A stretch of 10,438 nucleotides of DNA from Triparma columacea (Eukaryota; Sar; Bolidophyceae; Parmales; Triparmaceae): positions 1-10,438 of the forward strand of contig BRYA01000392.1 in the NCBI GenBank assembly GCA_030267965.1, given 5' to 3'. Position numbers and translations under genes: made by a program. The notes beneath the pieces were generated by a model, which searched no databases, was not told the origin of the DNA, and saw nothing but the letters and a program-made list of their open reading frames with translations. This document shows, in pieces, positions 8,001 through 10,438 of this stretch. Every line of letters begins with the position of its first letter. The first letter of the stretch is position 1.

Positions 8001-8549
8001 GACAGTCTTGGTATTTGTTAACGCTAGAATCTCGACAAGCATTGCAGTTGCCTCATCAGAAAGGTCGTTCTCATCAAGGGGTGCCAACTCCATGATGTTC
8101 GTTGATTCGTCAGGAGATACAACTTTGACATCAAGGAGAAATTCGACAAACTTATTCCCACTGCTGTAGTGCTGCCAGTAGATGAGTCTGTGAATGATTC
8201 CTTCCTTTTCGTCATACTCCTGGAGGGTCTTCCTTCGGAAGTTGCCCTGCTCGCAATCGGTGAGGAGAAAGTCAATGATCTTGTCGCGCTCGTCGTGGAA
8301 GACATCAGCAAGCTCCATAACCTTCACGTCGACGCCGGTAGAGTTGTCTATGAGGCCTTCAATGGCTCCGCGGTCATCCAGAAGCTTGACAAGTTCGACT
8401 TGTTCGGGGCCAAGAGCTGCATAATCGATATCTACGGGACCGCGTATTGCGGAGGGTGTGTGATTGGGGCCTGAGGGGGGCTCGGAGGTAGAGTTGGTCT
8501 CGCCGGCGTCATTCACGACTCCCGCATCTGCTTCAACCTCGCCCTCCAT
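4140..8549 (-). CDS. START-like multidomain protein, N-terminal part with first half of membrane module A
   Basis: 1469 codons ending at a TAG created by the frameshift. The ATG at 8549 has G at -3 and G at +4, a good eukaryotic start context. Residues 1-40 are acidic and disordered; 40-200 are helical and unrecognised; 232-254 hold three SARPSF heptads. Three START-like repeats follow (about 335-525, 590-770, 810-1000). Each has an Arg eight residues before a Trp in a strand followed by Lys/Glu: R413/W421, R659/W667, R893/W901. A fourth (about 1042-1145) keeps the N- and C-terminal helices but lacks this core. Residues 1155-1469 begin the membrane module, with hydrophobic segments near 1291-1312, 1321-1341, 1400-1413 and 1422-1443. 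START folds bind lipids or sterols; the ligand here is unknown. It presumably acts at a membrane. I recall this architecture in Triparma-type algae. The likely promoter is shared with the divergent reverse transcriptase side. Confidence 0.85.
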   Translation of the reverse strand: MEGEVEADAGVVNDAGETNSTSEPPSGPNHTPSAIRGPVDIDYAALGPEQVELVKLLDDRGAIEGLIDNSTGVDVKVMELADVFHDERDKIIDFLLTDCEQGNFRRKTLQEYDEKEGIIHRLIYWQHYSSGNKFVEFLLDVKVVSPDESTNIMELAPLDENDLSDEATAMLVEILALTNTKTVKRGVIKGELSLTDFEFGQTAVTMVGTLKAEERVTGTKSEVGISTNKSSKSARPSFISARPSFKSARPSFKSDGKKYTKSAYTSLKGILDEVMKKFRQPAVIDERRKAHFVEKVMPNVPTLTEEEERMLESVAGLEEKLYKKGKRVKGTLTEGIDKFLWREGDKVWAAFGVTVDKSAKGVLAEQFLLDTFARSEEHLKNQGNLPRVIRNDFDRTRSLHQHWCVKVPATTNRLFEMWFVWKEVKLENGQTSYMVAFVPLTECPGGGFKDLSKEGFVLAETTGVYFFNEIAPNVCRVTRIQTVDLKFSGIHKTVMDNAIEYLVKNQLVEANRLQKKFRRNRKKVDAEVRGALVERMREGVDLEEDQKKVFGELEKLFGGEDEKGWGPLESPYAGVKMKIKYQQQVQGERSLALGQGESTADCTAEEAAAWFFEYCSRERTRIDREEGNLARFEIRKADNRINEKLVAFIKKMPKFLNNRDFMVKFVWRKEENGSYTVAGISVDGNPDYGENTRKLVRGTSKLLITATNIKSVGSIPQCNIRTLLYFDLGGYVRTSVLDKRMPKALKILDSMSRTFDQSKEVDKAALVSLANIIKNEPQDYTDDEEEAIEKGKEFYEKCKVDKNFDELKSPDERVKMKRVHVDGASSGTGFATTVLDESLEICAAWVITDLDSRETRRNMKQHGLVSVDVEHINHHSLNYNSTRDLRIPGFSFREFRTTITWKKEDRKVTINVADTNKSSPSVNVLGSASTVWTIQALDPIGDIHQTKVTFTTKVDFAGIIPTAFVNRVAAKFLTFLSTMRKKFDKSKEIDAFKRQQTIEKFEEIAIEGTPGIESHFDEIEGAQEINNSALSGTTMIKTEKGMGWGKTSITVRASYKEVAAFFWDFKSGVESQLVIHRVDNKTLVITVEHEGHFTAVRSSEAGLTKTDIEMMTRHEGLGRAASKNSVIKHLSMATDAAHYFDNLLKSTEAGEQDGRRFGEQLMERVKKRKVRDSKVEVVREYIAANRALREITEQHGFMRTMLYAVVMNKFKRRATNEGEDKSEEEARGWEIGSAMTAVMLTTATAAHAVDEWSHQFTEVQEVMNEQEWLRPMLEEIVMKLFMKSSLGLKARVTVGAATSMVDLLTDVYVTHKFWRDKKYGYFKASLASLAVSIGLQMLVVWGQNKKLGMKRVLKEWFPILIGYKPAVDAYRVATGAKQEVGTAFDAMFEMTFMKVVEMFAEAIPGVIIQLMAIATSDKEVGTSAWLSVAVSAITTGFASATISYDWDTDPARRENAPDFYGYKKQAREQ
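4159..4163 (-). other. Frameshift site in an A5 homopolymer
   Basis: Reading the minus strand, the first frame runs Y-G-Y-K-K-Q-A-R-E-Q and stops at TAG (4142-4140). In module B the same place reads YGYIPANASKRTVVFVS. Relative to B, copy A lacks 7 nt here: two codons plus one base. In the -1 frame from the A run, the sequence reads A-S-K-R-T-V-V-F-V-S, matching B exactly, so the break lies at the A5 tract. No GT-AG intron in the immediate interval gives the correct phase. Options are a homopolymer sequencing error, a recent true mutation, or recoding by ribosomal slippage. The upstream bases (TAT AAA AAG) do not form a canonical X-XXY-YYZ slippery heptamer. Confidence 0.85.
7788..7856 (-). 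repeat. 21-bp coding minisatellite (SARPSF heptads)
   Basis: Three tandem 21-bp units with few differences encode three heptads of the form SARPSF plus Ile or Lys (residues 232-254 of the large protein). The segment lies in a Ser/Lys-rich, probably disordered linker between the N-terminal helical region and the first START-like domain. Copy number probably varies between strains. Confidence 0.9.
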
Positions 8550-8810
8550 GACGATCTTGATTGGGCGCTGAAAATCATGCGTTCGAGATCGACGTGCGTA
8601 AAAAAAAGGTGGCGGAGCGGCGTTTTAAGGTGTGAGTAAAGATGTCGTACATTAGCATACTCATATAGTGCTTAATTATTGCGTGTTTTCATCTTTTCCA
8701 AAATCACCCAATCTGATTCGGTCCATCGAAGTGCCTAACGCCAGTCCTCATCCTGGAAGGCAAGTAGTGCAGGGTGGGGGCAGGCCTCATCATCACGATC
8801 GGGCCCATAG
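8550..8810. promoter_or_regulatory. Divergent intergenic region
   Basis: About 260 bp between the ATG of the large minus-strand gene and the opening of the plus-strand reverse transcriptase frame. It contains an A8 run at 8600-8607 and a TATA-like CTATATGA (minus strand, around 8661-8668) about 115 nt upstream of the gene's ATG. This is the natural place for that gene's promoter. All three + strand frames are interrupted here or nearby (for example TAA at 8736 and TAG at 8808 in the reverse transcriptase frame), so the element's 5' end is not coding. No reliable element boundary, target-site duplication or core-promoter motif can be fixed. Confidence 0.4.
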
Positions 8811-10438
8811 AACCCCTCAATATACCGCTCCGATCCAATGCCAAGCCTTTTTGCCCCTCTGCACATTCTTACCTTCCAAATGAGGACTAAATTGCTGGGT
8901 TACCCTGTCGCAAAAAGAAACTTGGAAACCCACAGCCTCTTCGCTCACAGATACCTCAATGGGGAAGCCCCGGGCTGGGTCTACTACATCCTGCAGCTCT
9001 CCACTATCGTCCCCGTCCTCAAGGGAGACACCCCGGCAAAGGGCATCCGCCCCATATCCGTGTTCTCCACACTTGCAAAAGCGTGGAAAGCGGAGTACGC
9101 TAGGGACCTGAGGGGCCCCATTTCCGACAGCGCAGTCCTCATGCCGACCCAACTCGGAGTCGGCGCCCCGAACGGTGGTGGAACCATAGCTCTTGCTACG
9201 GACATTTTCATGGAAACCTTAGGGGCTCAGAACGGGCAGGCAGTGATTGCTTGCGACATTAAGAACGCTTTCTCTGAAACCAAAAGAAAGGCCATCATCG
9301 AGGCCCTGCTGGAATGCCCCATCAAAGAAGTCCAGAAAATCGTCAACTGTGTCCACAAGTCCCTCTCCATCTCCTCTAAGGCCACCAACTTTGATGTCAT
9401 GATCGAAGAGGGCGGCCCCCAGGGCTGCCCATGGATGCCCCATCTCTTTGCCCTTGTTTACCAAAAGGTTCTCCTCCAGGCCCAACGAGACGTAGGCCTC
9501 CGAGCCTCTGTCATGGCCTACCTTGACGATACTACCTTCATGGGAGATCTCAAGGCCTCCCTCGAGGCAATGAGGAAACTTGCGATCAATGCCAAGGACA
9601 CCATAGACCTCCAGTTCAACCCGAGCAAGACGCTAGTGATGGCGAGGAACTGCGACGACGCCAGAGCGACCATCAACGAAATGGCAGCTCAGGACCCTTG
9701 GTTTCGGGACGTAAAGATCGGATGCATCCCTGGCGCTGACCCTGCTACCATCCAGTGGGGCCAGGGAGTCGGCGTGATGATCAACGGCAGCCCCCGTGGC
9801 GACATTGTCTACAAGCACTATCACCTAGACAGGATTGAGGCCACTGCAGGGGCGACAGCGGAGAGAACCGTCGACCTCATAGGCGCATCCAACCCCCAGG
9901 GCGCATATGGGCTCCTCAGGTACTCCGCCCAAACCCTCCTCAACCACATTGCCCAGGCCAACCATCCCTCCCTCACCAAGCCTTACCTGAAGAGATACCA
10001 GAAACGCGTTGACTCCCTCTTGACACGCTTCACCGGACTGGACTTCTGCAGGCTCAGAACTGAAGGCGACAACATGCAGACTCTGACGGGCCTCCGTATC
10101 GGCCTCAAGACCTCCCAAGGAGGACTTGGCTTCCGCAGCCTCTCATCATCGGCTGAGGCGGCTTACCTAGGCGGTTTCATCATGGCGGCTCCGAGGATGA
10201 GCAGACGCAAAGCCACCGTCGATATGGACCGCAGCTCCTTCTGGAACTTCCCCCACCTTCCCCCCAACAGCACAGCCATCCCTGGCTGTTGCGAAATCCT
10301 CCACCCCTACCTGAACCCTAACCCTGATCTCGACCTATTCTATGTCTCCACTACGGGGCGAGTGCGCAGGGAACGCTTTAAGCGCCTATTCTCCACCAAC
10401 AATCTCCAAAGATCAGCCACCATTGCGGCTGTCTACGA
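8811..10438 (+). mobile_element. Non-LTR-like retroelement, 5' truncated, continues beyond window
   Basis: A GC-rich segment carrying a reverse transcriptase, compositionally unlike the AT-richer large gene beside it. The homologous part of the RT begins almost at once after the last upstream stop, leaving no room for the long N-terminal region that full elements of this type usually have. The loss of the 5' end resembles the truncation typical of target-primed retrotransposition, but decay of an older copy would look the same. No LTR is seen in the window. The right end lies outside it, so endonuclease, poly(A) tail and target-site duplication cannot be assessed. Confidence 0.6.
8838..10438 (+). 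CDS. Reverse transcriptase domain protein, partial
   Basis: The frame is open from 8811 to the window end with no stop; 8838 is the first in-frame ATG, giving 533 residues visible. The RT blocks run in order. Residues 52-85 form the fingers, with VPVLKG and GIRPISVFSTLAKAW. TQLGVGAPNGG lies near 107-117. Motif A is ACDIKNAFSE (catalytic D140). Motif B is GGPQGCPWMPHLF (Q195). Motif C is AYLDDTTF (D230, D231). LQFNPSKT near 254 is the usual block after the palm. All three catalytic aspartates are present, so the enzyme core is intact. Motif B has Cys where QGDP is common. The layout resembles R2-type and other non-LTR RTs, especially a widespread eukaryotic group with a QLGVG block. Residues after 330 form the thumb and an unrecognised C-terminal region. 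The true N terminus is probably missing, so the start is uncertain. Confidence 0.85.
   Translation, partial: MPSLFAPLHILTFQMRTKLLGYPVAKRNLETHSLFAHRYLNGEAPGWVYYILQLSTIVPVLKGDTPAKGIRPISVFSTLAKAWKAEYARDLRGPISDSAVLMPTQLGVGAPNGGGTIALATDIFMETLGAQNGQAVIACDIKNAFSETKRKAIIEALLECPIKEVQKIVNCVHKSLSISSKATNFDVMIEEGGPQGCPWMPHLFALVYQKVLLQAQRDVGLRASVMAYLDDTTFMGDLKASLEAMRKLAINAKDTIDLQFNPSKTLVMARNCDDARATINEMAAQDPWFRDVKIGCIPGADPATIQWGQGVGVMINGSPRGDIVYKHYHLDRIEATAGATAERTVDLIGASNPQGAYGLLRYSAQTLLNHIAQANHPSLTKPYLKRYQKRVDSLLTRFTGLDFCRLRTEGDNMQTLTGLRIGLKTSQGGLGFRSLSSSAEAAYLGGFIMAAPRMSRRKATVDMDRSSFWNFPHLPPNSTAIPGCCEILHPYLNPNPDLDLFYVSTTGRVRRERFKRLFSTNNLQRSATIAAVY

Larger units (their letters stand above)
1402..8549 (-). 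pseudogene. Whole broken gene: START-like domains plus duplicated membrane module, one frameshift
   Basis: The two long minus-strand frames (8549-4140 and 4140-1402) are parts of a single gene. The first ends in the middle of a membrane module and the second begins exactly where that module continues. The complete second module copy downstream shows the expected uninterrupted join. The break is a single-base frame difference in an A5 run (4159-4163). Full length would be about 2,380 residues with no visible intron. The combined order is leader, three START-like domains, a shortened fourth, membrane module A, phospho-motif, membrane module B, phospho-motif, C-terminal tail. The rest of the frame is free of stops over more than 7 kb, so the lesion is either very recent or a base-calling error. 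I cannot tell which, so 'pseudogene' is provisional. Confidence 0.75.

Noticed and set aside
8668..8883. Frame-shifted N-terminal exon of the RT
   Set aside because: The 71-residue peptide shows no RT-associated motif and is His/Pro-rich; there is no evidence it belongs to the element.
8817..10118. Several minus-strand open frames across the RT region (8817-9152, 8984-9211, 9219-9485, 9633-9824, 9825-10118)
   Set aside because: They are antisense to the continuous RT frame, which has ordered conserved RT motifs; GC-rich sequence makes long antisense frames common.
10314..10325. Interstitial telomere sequence (AACCCTAACCCT) inside the RT frame
   Set aside because: Only two units, and they are in frame as Asn-Pro-Asn-Pro within continuous coding sequence; chance is sufficient explanation.

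Overview
This window is the end of a eukaryotic nuclear chromosome. It opens with about twelve uninterrupted CCCTAA telomere units, so base 1 lies at or near the chromosome tip and coordinates run inward. The long uninterrupted reading frame pairs START-like domains with a multi-pass membrane module. From memory, this pairing is abundant in parmalean/bolidophyte algae (Triparma and relatives, stramenopiles). I give that assignment moderate confidence and could not check it.

Layout: 1-71 telomere; 81-about 290 a 10-bp satellite; about 291-850 degenerate CTT-rich, CA-rich and roughly 100-bp tandem repeats; 850-1400 gene-free CT/AT-rich DNA. The first 691 bases of the + strand contain no G at all. 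From 8549 down to 1402 (minus strand, reading toward the telomere) lies one very large gene split by a single frameshift at 4159-4163. Its first part (1469 codons) carries an N-terminal leader, three START-like lipid-binding-type domains, a shrunken fourth one, and the first half of a membrane module. The second part (912 codons, no proper start of its own) carries the other half of that module and a complete second copy of it. The intact product would be about 2,380 residues. Each module copy ends with the same arginine-rich, PKA-like phosphorylation motif. The two copies are tandem duplicates with patchy near-identity at the DNA level.

About 290 bp upstream of that gene, and divergent from it, lies a GC-rich reverse transcriptase frame (8838 to beyond the window end). 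Its catalytic aspartates are intact, its family is non-LTR-like, and it appears to lack its 5' end. It runs off the window.

The large protein looks like a membrane-anchored lipid-handling protein: soluble START-like pockets followed by a duplicated membrane domain that resembles XK-related lipid scramblases in a few motifs. That functional reading is a hypothesis. No tRNA, rRNA or CRISPR was seen.
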